Shown: piece after piece, positions 46,060-59,398 of the stretch
Position numbering within the stretch: position 1 is the first letter of the stretch
Layout: each line of letters opens with the position of its first letter
Assembly: GCF_026745355.1 (NCBI RefSeq)
Contig: NC_079203.1
Span: forward strand, 43,330,077-43,394,076
Direction of reading: 5' to 3'
Source: Beta vulgaris subsp. vulgaris
Lineage: Eukaryota > Streptophyta > Magnoliopsida > Caryophyllales > Amaranthaceae
Length of the DNA: 64,000 bases
Made by a program: the position numbers and the translations under genes
The notes under the pieces: model-generated
What the model saw: the letters and a program-made list of their open reading frames with translations, nothing else
Told to the model about the DNA's origin: nothing
The model's database searches: none

Positions 46060-46308
46060 CAAGTTTGTTATTGGACATGGGCCAGGTCGCCAACGCCATA
46101 AAAAACCCTCTCATGAATTGAAAGCCGACTAAAACTCTCTATTGACTCTCTCACTGCTTTTCTCTCTCCTCTACTTCTTCTCCAATTCAGATCAAACTCA
46201 CTTTCAATTTCACACGCTCACAAACACTTTCTTTCTTCGATTACTCTTAAATCGCTGCAAATTACTCGCAATTTATGCTGGAAAATTTTTCATACTTGAC
46301 ATCTTTTT
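46060..46308 (+). promoter_or_regulatory. Promoter and non-coding first exon of the UBP gene
   Basis: TGGGCC (46078-46083) is a site-II type element common in plant housekeeping promoters. A pyrimidine-rich leader (46140-46300) follows and ends at a GTAAGTT donor (46309). The matching acceptor TTTATAG ends at 47425, six bases before the ATG. The leader exon is an inference. Confidence 0.45.
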
Positions 46309-46975
46309 GTAAGTTGCTCGAAATTTCTTTGCTTCACAAATATCTGCTTTAATTTGCTGCAAATTAATAATTATTTTATTATGTTGTTGTTGTTGCTACT
46401 CCTGATTTACTAATTTAGTTCAATTAACTTTTTATTTTATTTTCTTTAACTCGTAGAGTCGTAATTCAATTTTCACTCGCTAAAACTGATTTTTTTTTTC
46501 AATGATCGAATTCCTAGGTTATTCGTCAGTGGTTCTGTAATTTGTTGAACCTATGTAATTGCAATTATATGATTGGAACTGGTAACAATTAATCGTTGTT
46601 TGTAATTTGTAAGCATTGGATGAAATCGTTTAGTATACTTGGCTTTTGTTTACTGTTAGTGTTTTGTGAATATAATGACGTCTTTACTTTGAAAGTAAAA
46701 TATTTATGTAATGATAAATTGATCATTAGGTATATGTATCTTGTGAACAAGCGCCTAGTTAAAGGGAAGATAGCTCGAAGTTCGAATTTTAAATGTTGCT
46801 TTACTTAAAATTGAGAAATAGTTGACACATTTGAACTAAGTTTTTTTTTTTTTTGTCAATATTCGACGAGTAGAATTCCAAACCTACATGCTTGAGTTTA
46901 TCATTTATGTATGCCCATCAATTTGTTTCTACGTATTGCATATGGTGTTTATGCTATTTGATATGGTGATGATAA

Positions 46976-47232
46976 TCTATACAAATATATTAAAAGGCGT
47001 GCAAAAACAAGAAACTATGCCACGTGGTGCTCTCCCGAGGAAGTTTTAGTTCATGTAATTCATGTACAATAAAAATTAAGAAATTGCATAGTATAGGGTT
47101 TGATCCCGAGACCTCAAGTACATGTACTAGAGTTTTAACCACTAGGCTAAGTTGTATTTAGTGTTATTATCATAAAGTATTATATTAATAAATGAATATT
47201 TTTATTACCCGGGGCCCGGGCCTAATAACTAG
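46976..47232 (+). mobile_element. Small Helitron, copy B
   Basis: Starts TCTATACAAATATATTAAAA and ends hairpin CCCGGGGCCCGGG then CCTAATAACTAG, with A before and T after. It lies in the predicted 5'-UTR intron of the UBP gene. About 90% like copy A (38274), including the tRNA-like boxes. Confidence 0.85.
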
Positions 47233-47431
47233 TTAACATGTTAATTGTCGACCTTTTTGAATAACTCTATGTGAAGGTTTTAGTGATAGGTTTTAGTGAT
47301 TTGGATGGTTATACTTCACTCGTCGTACTTTTGTGATTGGCATGCATCTAAAGTTCCAATTTCTTTGTCCTTGGTTATAGGCATTGATTATTTTGACCCT
47401 GTTTTCTCTTTAATGTGCTTTATAGGACTTA

Positions 47432-50400
47432 ATGGGGAAAAGGGTGAAAAAGAAAGCGGCTCATAGTGCCCATAAAGAGAACCGCGTTTCTACCTTTTCC
47501 CCCAAAACTGTTTCTCAGGAAGATAATCAGAGCTCTGTGGTTTCTGGTGATGGATCTGTGGTACAAAAGGAGAGGAAAGTCTGTGTCCATCTTGAGAAGG
47601 CTGTTGATGTGGGAAGAGTTTCTTCACAAATCGAGCTCGCAGAGTCTATTGGCTGTGAGTATTGCAGGGAGAATGTGAACGACCGTAAGGCTGGTAAAGG
47701 GAAGGGGAAACACGGTAAGAAGAAGGGTGCTTCTGAATCGAGAGCTGAGTTTAAAGCCACTTGGGTTTGTTTACAATGTGGGCATTTTTCATGTGGAGGT
47801 GTTGGGTTACCGACTAGCCCCCAGTTTCACGCGGTTAAACATGCGAGACAGACTCGGCATCCTTTGGTAATCCAATTGGAGAATCCTCAATTAAGGTGGT
47901 GTTTCTCTTGTAGTACACTTCTCACAGTGGATAAACTGGAGGATACTAGTGAACAGAAAAATGCCTTGTTAGATATAGTCAAGCTTTTAAAAAAGCAGTC
48001 TGCAAAAGTGCCTACAGTGGATGTGGAAGATATTTGGTTTGGCAGTGGAAGTGTTATTAGTGAAGTGAAGACGGAAAGCAAAGCAGTCAATGTAGCAAAT
48101 GGAAAAGATTTTTATGCAGTTAGAGGGTTGATAAATCTTGGAAATACTTGCTTTTTTAATTCTGTCTTGCAGAATCTCTTGGCAATGGATGTACTGCGAG
48201 ATTACTTGCTGAAGTTGGAAGGGTCCATGGGTGCATTTTCGAGTGCTTTGAAGAAACTTCTTATTGAAACTGACCCTGGATCCGGCTTGAGAAATGTGAT
48301 AAATCCCAAACCACTTTTTGGATGTGTGGTTGCAAAAGCTCCTCAGTTTAGGGGATATGAGCAGCAGGACAGTCATGAATTATTGCGTTATTTGCTTGAT
48401 GGGCTATCATCTGAAGACTTGCATGCAAAAAAATCAGGGGGTTCTTCACCTGAAAACGGGAGATCTCTACTTGGGAGTGCTCCTTATGTTGATGCCATAT
48501 TTGGGGGACAAACATCAAGCACCGTCAGCTGTGTTGAATGTGGGAACTCTTCAGTGGTGTATGAGCCTTTCCTGGACCTGTCACTTCCTGTGCCGATGAA
48601 GAAACCTCCCTCTAAGAAGGCTCAACCAGTTCCTCGAACAAAGAAGACAAAGCCGCCTCCTAAAAGAGGCGGAAGGACTCGCTCTAAACTGACGAAAAAC
48701 GGAGATCTGGGGCCTGCTCCTAGTGCTTGTAATACTTCAAGCACCACCAAGTCTTCATCTGATTTGAAGAGTGATTCACTCAGCTGTTCTCCCTCAGAGG
48801 ACCTTGTTGAATCGAGTACCATGGTTCATGGAGGAGCTTTTGTGATTCCAGATAGTAACTTAACCAGGGAAGGCCATGCCAGCTCTCAATTACCTGAAAG
48901 TGATGCTCAGGTTGATGCCACGCCATGGTTGGACTATGTTGAACCTGTGTCCCAGGGTAATGGTGTCCAAGAAGCTGATAGTTTTGCTTGGTTGGATTAT
49001 CTTGAGCCAATGTCATTGTCAGATGAGCCAAATTTGTTTGTTGAGAATGAGAATAGTTCTGTCACTCAACATCTTGGTAGCTGCGATGACAATCAAGGCA
49101 CTGTTACTTTGCAATATACAGCCAATTCAAGTCCTGAAGCTAGTTTATCTCAGGATTCTGGAATGAAGGGTGACATTCACTATGCTGTTTCAGTGCCAAA
49201 TACAGCCAACTCAGGTGCTGAAGTAAGTGCGCAACCGGAGAATGTGAATTTTAAGTCGGAATCTACAGTTAATGATTGGGTTGATGAGTGTCCGGTGCAG
49301 GTACAAAACAATGAAATATTGTTGCTTACCTACAAGGAAGATGGTGCCATGGAAGGGGAAGTGACGAAGCTAGATGCTGATATAGGCGGTGGAGAAGACA
49401 CTCTGGGATTTGGTGGTCTAGCTGATTTGTTCAATGAGCCCGAGGCTGTCGAGGGAGGCGTGAAAAATATTCAGGTAAATGAACATGTTGGGAATGGTTT
49501 CTTAGTTGGGAGCAACAGCGAGTCTGATCCTGATGAAGTTGATGATACAAACTCACCAGTATCTGTAGAGAGTTGTTTAGCGCATTTTACGAAGCCTGAG
49601 CTTCTGTCTGGTGAACACGCCTGGGATTGTGAGAACTGTTCAAAACTACTAAAAGAAGGAAGGCAAAAAGTTAGGAAGAATCAACACAAAACTGATGTGA
49701 TGCAGAAAATTTCTTCCAGTGATGAATGTTCAAGTTCTGAAAAGGTGCAAGCAAGCACTCCTATTTCAGACTCCTCACATATCTTCTTGGCTACTCACAA
49801 TAATGGCAACAGTGATACAGACGAGAACTTGAAGAGGCTTGGTGCCAGACAAATCAATGGGCTTTGTCTAAATTTACCACCAGAGGATAAGGAAAAATGT
49901 GTACAAGAAACTGCACATCTCAATGATTCTGGTGCTGGTATTTTCTTTGGACCATCTAATGAGACTAATTTAGAATGCAAGTCTTTGGATGGCTCTGCTC
50001 TGTATGATAATGATGTTGCTGTTGAGAGGCCAATTGGGCTGAGTGAGGAACATGCGTCGAGAGAGGATGAGGAGGAAGAAACTGATTTGAAGTGTGTTAA
50101 GGCAATGAGAGACGCAACTAAACGGATACTTATCAGTAAGACTCCTCCAATTTTGACTATTCACCTGAAAAGATTTGGGCAAGATGCTCGTGGCCGTCTT
50201 AATAAATTGAATGGCCATGTTGGCTTTAAGGAATTTCTGGACCTTGGACCTTATATGGATCACAGGTGTGCATCTATTCCTAGACTTGTGTTTGTGCATG
50301 CATGTTGATAAGTTTGTTTTGTTCAATATGTTCGTACATGTACATTTAAATTATCCTACTTTGCATCCATGCACTATTGTTGTTTCAAGTATCTCTGTTG

Positions 50401-52905
50401 TACATTTATGCTCCGTAGATATCAAACTTAGAGCTGCCTACCTATGCAAATGAGATCTGGATAATTTGTCGTTTTCAAATGTGTGCTGTACTGTCCAGGC
50501 ATTAGGTAGTTATAGCACGTGGATATTATCTTTTAACATAAAAGCTTAATTTTCCATGATTCCATGAAGCATTCACTTCTGATTTGCAGGGAGAAGACGT
50601 TTGTTGGTGTTTGGGTACAAGTCAAGTGATACTACCGCATACTAGCACCAGATTTTTTACTGACTTTAGGGGGAAGTAACTAAGCAGTTGATTCAGAAGT
50701 AGAGCCTATGTTATGCATTTGTCATTATGTGGTCTGACCATACATATATAGCTAGAATTTTGCTGTGAAATTCAATGGAAGATGTGGCAAATACAAATGC
50801 TCTTACCCTTTTGTCTCTCTGTTGGGGACGAGAGCAAATCATGTTGCTCTGAAATGTTCCCTTGGGTTGTGCTATTCGCTCTAGTTAGTGTTATTTTTGT
50901 TTGATGGCATTAGATAAGTGGCACAATTTAAGTTACCCAATTATGCGTATTGGATGATGATACCCAGTAAATATGAAATGAAGGAACTACAATACGCGTT
51001 TTAGGAAGTTTCTACTATTCATAAATGCAAAAGGACAAGGATGGTCTTATATCTTTTTAGCTATAATTATATATTTGAAGAATGTAGAGAATAGAGATAC
51101 AGAACTAGAGAATATTGGGATAAAATAGGTTAGTTGAAGAGTATATTATGGGAGATTTTGTAACTAGCTAGCTTTTTCTCTCATCTTTACGGTAGCTAGT
51201 AGCTACTGTCGTCCAATTGCCTTGTTTTCCTGATTGCCAAAGGAATTTAAATGTTTTTAATAATTAAGATAGTTGAGGACCGCTGACCGCTGCTATAGGT
51301 GGAAAAATTTGAAGTTATAGATGGTTAGTTTTGCCAATCTTATGTATGTGTTAAGTTAATATAGGATTGTACTCGTCCAATTTCATAATTGTTGCTCCTA
51401 GGGTAATCTTGTGATAAATGAGGTTATATGTACATCTTGAAAGGCTAAAGAAATGGCATTAAGCAGCTCCTATCCAAAACATGGTTTAGTGAGAGTTATT
51501 CCTCTATCTTCCCCATTGCAGAATAAACATAATATTCTGGAATAGGAAAGAGACCGTTTCCAAATTTTACAGGAACCAGAGGGTAAAAGTAAATCATCAG
51601 ATTACTGGTAATAGGAATGGGAGATTACTTGATATCAGTGATGATTATGAAGGATCTGATGTGTCACTAGCTCAAGGAGGATGCACAATATCTCAAGTTG
51701 GTGGTTTTTTTTATGATTGGTTTTCATTGATGAGCTGATGTATCTGTTGATCTTAGTACAACATTTCTGCATATTTATATATGACACAGCCTGTTAAAAG
51801 TGAAAAGTTGCTCCACAATCCTCCTAACAATCCTTCTAACCCTCTTAGAATTTTTTTGTTAAATACATTTTGATAAGAGGTAGTTGTGCAACTTGCATAA
51901 CCTTGATATATGTCTTGCAATTGAACGAAATCTTGGTGTTTATTTAGTTCATATTGCAGTTCCAATTCTTGGATTCATTCTTTGTATATTGTCTTGTATT
52001 ATTTATACAGCTCCACCCGCCTCTCTCAAAAAGATAATCCTCTAAAAAGTAAAGAAGAGGGAGTTTTAAAGCTACTGTTGGTTGTTTGTGGTGGCTGGTG
52101 GAAATAGGCTATTATTCCTTGCCCTGTGGTAGAGGTTACTTCTCTTAAGCAATATACTAATCAACATGGACCGTCCCTGAAGTCAATGTGAACTGTTTAT
52201 TATCTTTAAGTATTCGTCACAGATATGCACGCTTAGGTGCACTTGTTGTAGTTGCTACCCTTCAAGTCATTGGATTCTACTCTCTTGCTGCTTGGTTTTG
52301 AATCTGAGTTAATGGGTTGCGAATACTAGGCACATAAATAAAAGAAATAAAAAGTTTGTGGCTATCTGAGGAACTGTTAAATTATTTTTCTCTATTGGGG
52401 GATAGGTTTTATCTGTCTAAACCTCCCTGGAGTTCCAATTAGAAGGGGGAGTTGATTTGAGGTATGAGATTGTTAAGATTCCTGGATGTAGATTTTTTTT
52501 TCCAGCTCTGGCCTATAATACAATTTATTGTAATATACTGATATAGTACTTAATGATGCAATATGTGTGCATTCTGTTCCATGATAATTTCATCGTGAAG
52601 TTCTGGTAGTAAATTGGATTATTGGGATTAAGTATTAACTTGAACAAACATGCAGGTCCACAGAGAGAGACAATTGCATTTACCACTTGATTGGGGTGGT
52701 GGAGCATTCTGGGACAATGAAAAAAGGCCATTATGTGGCTTATGTCAGAGGAGGTGACAGACGAAGAAGAGGATCGGAAGAAGAAAATAGACAAGCACAT
52801 TCAGTATGGTATCTTGCCAGTGACACGAGTGTTCGTGAAACAACCTTAGAGGAGGTCCTGCACTCTGAAGCTTACATTCTGTTTTATGAGAAAGTTAAGC
52901 TCTGA
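47432..52905 (+). CDS. Ubiquitin-specific protease, plant UBP1/UBP2 type
   Basis: Coding exons 47432-50265 and 52656-52905 join in phase (CAC AG|G TCC), giving 1027 aa. A basic N-terminus (MGKRVKKKA) precedes a ZnF-UBP domain (about residues 51-165; Cys75, Cys78, Cys113, Cys116, Cys121, His133, His137, His143, Cys157, Cys160). That domain binds the free ubiquitin C-terminus in the family. The USP Cys box GLINLGNTCFFNSVLQN has catalytic Cys240, and QQDSHELL sits at 311-318. The His box is GTMKKGHYVAYVRGG (His970), with Asp1001 in WYLASDTS. A long acidic insert (about 395-740) has two WLDY(V/L)EP repeats, and the CENC pair follows. The role is removal of ubiquitin from substrates. The first ATG after the acceptor matches the family start. 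Confidence 0.93.
50266..52655 (+). other. 2.39 kb intron of the UBP gene
   Basis: Donor GTGTGC and acceptor ACATGCAG. Read-through would end the protein at 50308 after 958 codons, without the His box. No nested element with clear ends was found in it. Confidence 0.8.
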
Positions 52906-54180
52906 TGAAGGTACTGCTCTTTTGGTTAAAAATCTATGCTCCTTCCCTTTTTCCAGATTGGTCAGAGGGGGGCGGGGTTCCCGGTCTTAAAGAGGGAAGA
53001 AAAGGAAAGGGATCAGAAGAGATACAGCTTGAGGTCGCTACTACTACGTAAAAACCCCCGCCCCCCCAATACCCAAATTACCATTTTATTTTTTGGAAGT
53101 TCCTTATTTTATTGTTTGTATGGGAAGGGGGGGGGGGTGTGGAATCAGGTGATATTTTGTGGGAAACGGAGTGATGTGGGTTTATCGCTCCACATTGTTT
53201 TGAAGTGACATGATCACTGAAAAGAGTCATTGTATTACAAATTCACGAGATCAAAATTTTACATATACAAAATTGTGATTAACTTTTTTCCAGATCCTCA
53301 GCAGAGTAATATATTCACAGCTCTTTTTGATTGATTGTTTCATTGAAAATTTCTCCTGCAATGATGAAACATTTTACAAAGGAGGAAACTAAATTGTTCT
53401 TTGCCGAGTGTGTCTCATTTCATGTTCGATACCCACTCGTTTGGTCGGTTTGCAATTTACAAAGGACAATGCGGGTCCTACCAATCTAGGAACCCCCCCC
53501 CCCCCCCCCTGTTTCATTCATTTTCCTTTTACAAGGTTGTGTCTTGCATGAGGATTATTTTTTCAGGAGAGGCAAAATTAGGTGGTTGAGCTACAGATTA
53601 AGAACTTCTATTTTATTTTAATTTGGATCATGATCTGATCAAAAAATTGAGCTGGGACAATGTGTGAATCTACCATCTGGATTAGGTTGTTCATTATCTA
53701 TTAGTAGGGAACGGCCGGTGCTACGACGTGAGCCTGAAGAAAGAAATTTGAATGTAAAAGCCATATTCTATCTACCTTAACTTTGCCGGAATTTGAAAAA
53801 TTGAGGTGAGATGGTGTACCTATGAAGCTTATGCCTGATATGTAATAATAATGTATTTGTAGTAATGCAACACATGCTAATTGTGTGCAAATTCTTGCAT
53901 ACAATTGAAAAAAAAGGGACGAAGAAGATAAGCTTCACAGTAGGATGTACTTGGAATGTGTGTCTTCGCTATGTTCCTCTTTTCTTTCCTATTCTTTTCT
54001 TCTCATCTTTTCATCTTTGCTTCCTTTGGATGATAATCTTTACTTTGAGATGTTTGAAATTTTCTTTGATTTATTCATTGCTCTGTTTTGAGTTTGATGT
54101 TACTTCCATTATTTGATTATGGAGTGCCTTTAAATTTATCAAAATTTTGCACATTTTTTTGAAGTTGCATTTGCTTCAGT
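52906..54180. other. UBP 3' flank with homopolymer G and C runs
   Basis: It begins with the 3' UTR. Runs of C (53054-53069, 53491-53509) and G (53128-53138) are unusual for this AT-rich DNA. No gene is seen; short frames are chance. Confidence 0.5.
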
Positions 54181-54279
54181 ATGGCTCATTTTAAGAGAAA
54201 CGCGGGTAGATCTACTGGTGGTAAGACTCCTAGAAAGGAATTTGCTACTGAGGTGTGTGAATTCATTTTTGGTATATGA
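54181..54279 (+). pseudogene. Degenerate histone H3 N-terminal tail
   Basis: The frame MAHFKRNAGRSTGGKTPRKE, then FATE, lines up residue for residue with the H3 tail ([23 protein letters not shown]), keeping K4, S10-K14 and P16-K18. After FATE comes GTGTGT, a possible donor where plant H3.3 genes have their first intron. It then runs to TGA at 54277-54279. No histone-fold exon was found downstream. R2, T3, R8, K9 and K23 are changed, so it is not a usable H3. It is probably a fragment. Confidence 0.7.
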
Positions 54280-56511
54280 AATACAGATCTTCTGATAAAA
54301 GATTTTAGCACCGCAGTGTGTGACTGCACTTTTTTTCCCTATTTTTTCTTTTGTGTGGTGTGGGCTCTAGTGTTGGTGAGTGCTATTGGTTCTGCTCCCA
54401 TGTTGGTCTGTTCTCTCTCCCCTTTTTTCAGCTATAGCAATCAACTGAGAAAATTGTATCCTTTTTAAAATTATTTATCAGTTCATTCTTATATATGTTG
54501 CTAATTTGCAGTGGTCAGTTTACAAGAATATTTGTTAGTTAGTTTGAGCACAACAATTAATAGTAATGCCTACCTTTCTTCATGAAATGTATCAAAAATT
54601 GAGTTTAAAAATAGAAATCTGGTCAAAAGTGTTGGTATATGAAGTTGCTTCAAAATTCAAATGCATCATTTTCTCCTTTACTTTCCTTTTTGTGCTTAAT
54701 ATTAACTTACAGCCATGGTAGTTTCTTCAAGGGAGAATTAACTACAACGATTTCTATATTCCGAAAAGCTAAGGAAAAACGTCAAACTAAGCGTCACCCC
54801 AAAAGTATGTTTTTTGGAACTGCTCTGTAAATATGATTTCTATTTTGTGTTCCCCCATCCTTCTCCTTTAAAGTGAAGATCAAGTTATAATGTAGTTTGG
54901 AACATTCTATTGTAAATTCACATGATTTACTGGACCAAGAAAAGTTATCTGTCTCTAATTTCTTTCACAATATTTATAATCTTATAATCAAAAACTAATA
55001 ATTAAGTCGTGATGTTGAACAGATCCTTAATCTGCCGTCTTGTGATTTTGAGTGCCTCCTCCCCACTCGTCCCTTCAAGAATTATAGGAGACCTATTCAT
55101 ATTTGGCTTGAAGGTGCAATTCACCGGTTGCATTTCCTGTTGCTTAAGGTATTTTCTGCAAACATTTACGGTCAAAGTCTTGTGGGCATGGAGTACTCTA
55201 CTGTTCTTTGTGAGATGGCATCAATTATGTAACAAATCTGATGGAGTTTGAACTGATTAATAAGTTTGGTAATATAGGTTAAGCTTTAAGGTAATCTTAA
55301 TTATGGATTTTTGAGATATTGAAGTGCTGTGAGAAACTCTTGACTGTCTGAAGAGAAAATATGTTGCACGCTTTAGACATTGCCATTGTAGCTTCACAAC
55401 ATGGTAGATTATTAAGCATGATCATGAGCGTTGTGTTGTTTTTCCTCCTTAATTTAATTCTGATTGTGAACATAGATAAATGTCAATTTTATTTTCTTTT
55501 TTATCTGAATTTTTATTTTGAGATTTGTTCCTTCCAAGTTATGGAATACAATTGTTTGATTTATTTTATTACTTCTTACTTTTCATCTTATCTTATGAGT
55601 ATTATGATTCAGTATTCTATGGTTTAGTTCTTGTACTTAGTTGTTGGTAAAACCGTAAACATTCTTGTGTTATGAAACATTTAGGATATATTGATCAGAA
55701 TGTAGAGCAAATAATGGCCCTGATATTTTTTTCCCATTGTTCTCTCAGTGTGCGCCTTTTGGGTTCCGTTTTGTCTATTTGTTTGGTGATATTAGTAGTT
55801 CTGTTGCCAATATGTTGGTATTGAACATATAGCTGTGTACATAATGTATGTGTGATTTTTATGTGATACTAAGGGAACACTTGATTAATTTTAGCTTTAT
55901 GTCTTTTGTGCTTCAAGACTGTAATGTCCTCTGAATCATAATTTCAGATAAAAAAATAACAGGACAAAGGGATTGCAACTCTACGTGGTCAGCTCATGCT
56001 TATTTCATTCAGTGAACCAAAATGAAGTCTCATTTGTTGGGATGGGGGAATGGGTACGACAAGGTGATGGTATTTACTAAGGTTGCATGTTCCGTTGTGG
56101 ATTTCATTCATTATAATGACATTCGTTGGATATATTTTCTTTTCTCTTCATCTGCTTTCTGTCCTTTTCATCTACTATCTGTCTTTTTCATCTACAAGAA
56201 CATGGGAGGAAGTAATCCTGATCTACTCCTTTGAAAGTCAAGGTCTTTCTTTTTGATACACTTTATTTATTATTCGAGATCTTGTAGATTGGCAATATTT
56301 CTTCAAATAACGAAATCTAGAGATTAATGTAGACTGGTGAATGTGAGCAAAACCATTTTTTAGGATAATGTGTGGCTTAAGTATGATCAATGCTGTTGTT
56401 AAATGATTTTCTTTGTTCCCAATCAAGCGATTTAACCCACGGACTTTTTTATTAGTAGATCATAGCATCTCGTATTTTTCATTAATATCTGATACTTCAT
56501 CAAATCTCTTA
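54280..56511. other. Non-coding DNA with one exon-like island
   Basis: 55023-55148 is open for 42 codons (ILNLPSCDFECLLPTRPFKN...HFLLLK) between an ACAG acceptor and an AAG|GTATTT donor. I do not recognise it. The remainder is AT-rich without clear genes. Confidence 0.4.
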
Positions 56512-56787
56512 GGCCTTGTTTGGTTGTATATAGGAAGTCATACTTCCTAGGAAGTTATATTTTCCATGTATTTGAAATTCCTAGGAAGTGTAAAATTGTG
56601 TTTGGTTGATAATGGGAAGTAGAACTTCCTATGGGGACCTAGGTAAGTAACTTCCTCCATTTTGGAGGTAAGTAGAACTTCCTAGGAAGTGCAAATTCCC
56701 ATGGTTTTGCCAACCAAACAACTTCATATACTTCTACTTCCTAGAATTTGCACTTCCAATGATTTGTTTTGTCAACCAAACAAGGCC
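56512..56787. mobile_element. Tourist-like MITE (PIF/Harbinger)
   Basis: Perfect ends GGCCTTGTTTGGTTG and CAACCAAACAAGGCC with the 3-bp duplication TTA (56509-56511, 56788-56790). The inside holds repeated AGGAAGT / ACTTCCT motifs. 276 bp, no coding. Confidence 0.9.
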
Positions 56788-56790
56788 TTA

Positions 56791-59308
56791 GTATGTTCTG
56801 TTATTGCCTCTCTCAATCAGTATAGTCCTGCTCCTTTGTGATGTTAGCTGGACTTGTGTTGCATTCTGAATTGCAGGTATTGCTGTCAAACATAGGTTCT
56901 GAAAAATCAGTTATTGGTTGTGTGAGGTTTTTAAAGAACTAAATGAGTTATGATGATATTTTTTCTTCATCATCTATTGCTCTTTCTGTTTTTTTATTTT
57001 TTATTTTTTATGCATGGTCGTTCTTTTCCTTTCATTAAATTTTCCTCTCATATACTCAACTTATGCAAACCATTCTCGTTGGGGACGTGAAGCAGGTGGT
57101 GCACCCATCACCCTCAATTCCCATAGTAAAGTGAAAAGATTCCTGTTATGATGTGGGATCATAATTGAGTCAACCTGCACTCATGAATCTGTCAAATTGA
57201 TTACTGCTTTATAGAAAAGCCTTTTAGCAGCATATCTTCTGTTTGATTCATTCTAACATGATCATAGTGTACAATAGCTAAATGCTTCTTTTGTTTCTGA
57301 TTTTTTGGCCAACCCCACAAGAGCAAGTCTTTCTAGGCTCTCAGCTTATGCTCCTATTGATGATGAAGTTATATTTTTTTACTTGAGATTTGGATACACT
57401 AGAGACATCAGGTTCTATCTCCTTATTTTTTGTCTCCTTTCTGCAGATATTCAAAATCTGCCAGCTGAATATTATGAGTGACTAGGCAGCAGAGGCTGAC
57501 AAGTATAAAAAGGTGAGTTGTCAGAAAATTGAGATATAGGAAAGAGACTTTCCTATAGATGCGGATCATAATGCTGAAGGAACAATGTGTTCATACTTCA
57601 TTCAGTTCCATACGCAGCTTAAGCTTGAAAGATCACGTTAGATGATATTTTGCGCTGTTTGCACTTAATTGATCTACTAAAATAGTAACTATAGCTGTAA
57701 TACATGCTCAAGTGTTGGAAAGGTTTTTTATACAATTCCCATAATCCATTTACAGAAATGAAAGTATGCATAATACCCTAAAGAAAGTCAGGATGAGCAT
57801 AAACCAAGTGTTATGCTATATTCTACATATATTGCTGCTTCTCGTTCTCAAAATGTGTTGGCTTGTACAGTAATATTAATTGCATTGAAAAGTGATGCTT
57901 TGATTTGATTATGCTTTTATGGTTAAGACAAGAGAACTATGACTACCTTTTAAGCATTATTTTCCCGTTTTCTGTTACTATGTAAACAATTAGTACAAGA
58001 ATGAATTGTGCGATGAGATATTTATATATACATGAAATTGTCTTATTAAAAATATACAGGGTTATTTGTGATATTTCATGGATTTATATCAACTTTGCAG
58101 ATTATTGGAACTTCTTGATTGGCCACGAGGACCTTGTTACTGAAGGTAATCCATATCTCTTTCCTACTTCCTCTTTCTTGATTTGGTTTTTGTGTGTATG
58201 AGTGGCTCGGTACTGAAATTCATGTGAATTGAGGTCTACTATTGACACTTTTCGGGTAAGATTTTGGTGAACGATTGTGCAATCTTTACTATAAGGGAGA
58301 CAAAGAGGGGGGGACTGGTGGAGTGGGTAAGGGGAAAGAGGATAAGAAAGGGGATGAAGATGATGGGTACCTCATTTGTAGAGATATTGAGGAAATTGAG
58401 GGTGGGGGTGGGAAAAGGGTCTTTTTGTTGGGCTATGAGCATACCGTTTGAATTTTATTTTTCTGGTTTGATATTGGTAACAAGCACAAATCAGCGTATA
58501 TTTGCTATTTGTGCTTGCAACTTGATTTTTCTCCATTGATTAGAAGGGAGCCTTTCATACTTGGTGCTTTGTTGTTTCTTCATTACCTCGGTCTTACTTT
58601 TCAGAGTAGAGAGGATTTGTTCGAACTTAGCGTTGACTTTTTTTATGGTAGGTAAGATTAAGAGTCCTACTGGGCTGAAACCTCTCGCAGATCAATCTGA
58701 CCCGGATTAGCGGACAAGAGCTCGACACTTTGGGAGCCGTGGGTGGTGGTAAGAGGATCCTTTCCCGCAAAGTGTTCCTAGTGGGGAGTGGGTTGGAACC
58801 TGGCGACTTATCTTTGTTGATTGTGCTCTAAACTGCAATTTGTGATGTCTTCAGTTTTCTCCATCTCCACTTTCCCCAATAATGCATATAGTATTTTGAA
58901 AGGACTTTTAAATTGCCATAGCTCAAGAATCAAATGCATTAGCATGTGTAGCAATGTCGCATTGTTTCTCCTCTTGAAGAGTCTATACTCTATAGTAGGT
59001 TGCCAATACGGTACTTGCAAGTTGCAACTACATACCAGTATGAAATGTGGATGTTTTGATCCATGATTTCCCACTTCTTGCATTACCGAACTTTCACAAT
59101 CGGGAAGATCTTATATAGAAGTTGATACTATGTTAAACTTTCTTTTACGGGTGTGGATCCACCACACAGATCCCTTTGTACCTTGCTAATTGCTAATGAG
59201 TCTGAAAGTTTGTTATCATTCCCTACTTTCTCCCGTGGGCTGTTCTGTCTGAGCCATGCCTTGTTTGGTCATTATAGATTAGTAGTTTACCACACCAGAT
59301 TTATCATA
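56791..59308. other. Non-coding DNA with small exon-like islands
   Basis: Short blocks with splice-like borders occur at 57448-57513 (ends AAGTATAAAAAG|GTGAG) and 58101-58145 (ends ACTGAAG|GTAATC). Neither is in an obvious shared frame and no family is recognised. The rest has no feature. Confidence 0.35.
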
Positions 59309-59398
59309 CTCCCTCTGTAACGAATCACTAGCAACAATTGAGTATTTTACCTCTCACAAATAATACCAAATGTTGCTAGTAATTTGTTATGTAGGGAG
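59309..59398. mobile_element. Very short Stowaway-type MITE
   Basis: Ends CTCCCTCTGTAACGAATC and AATTTGTTATGTAGGGAG with TA on both sides; only 90 bp. Confidence 0.75.

Noticed and set aside
47466..50453. Alternative frames across the UBP exon
   Set aside because: Shadows of the 944-codon exon that holds the ZnF-UBP and USP motifs.
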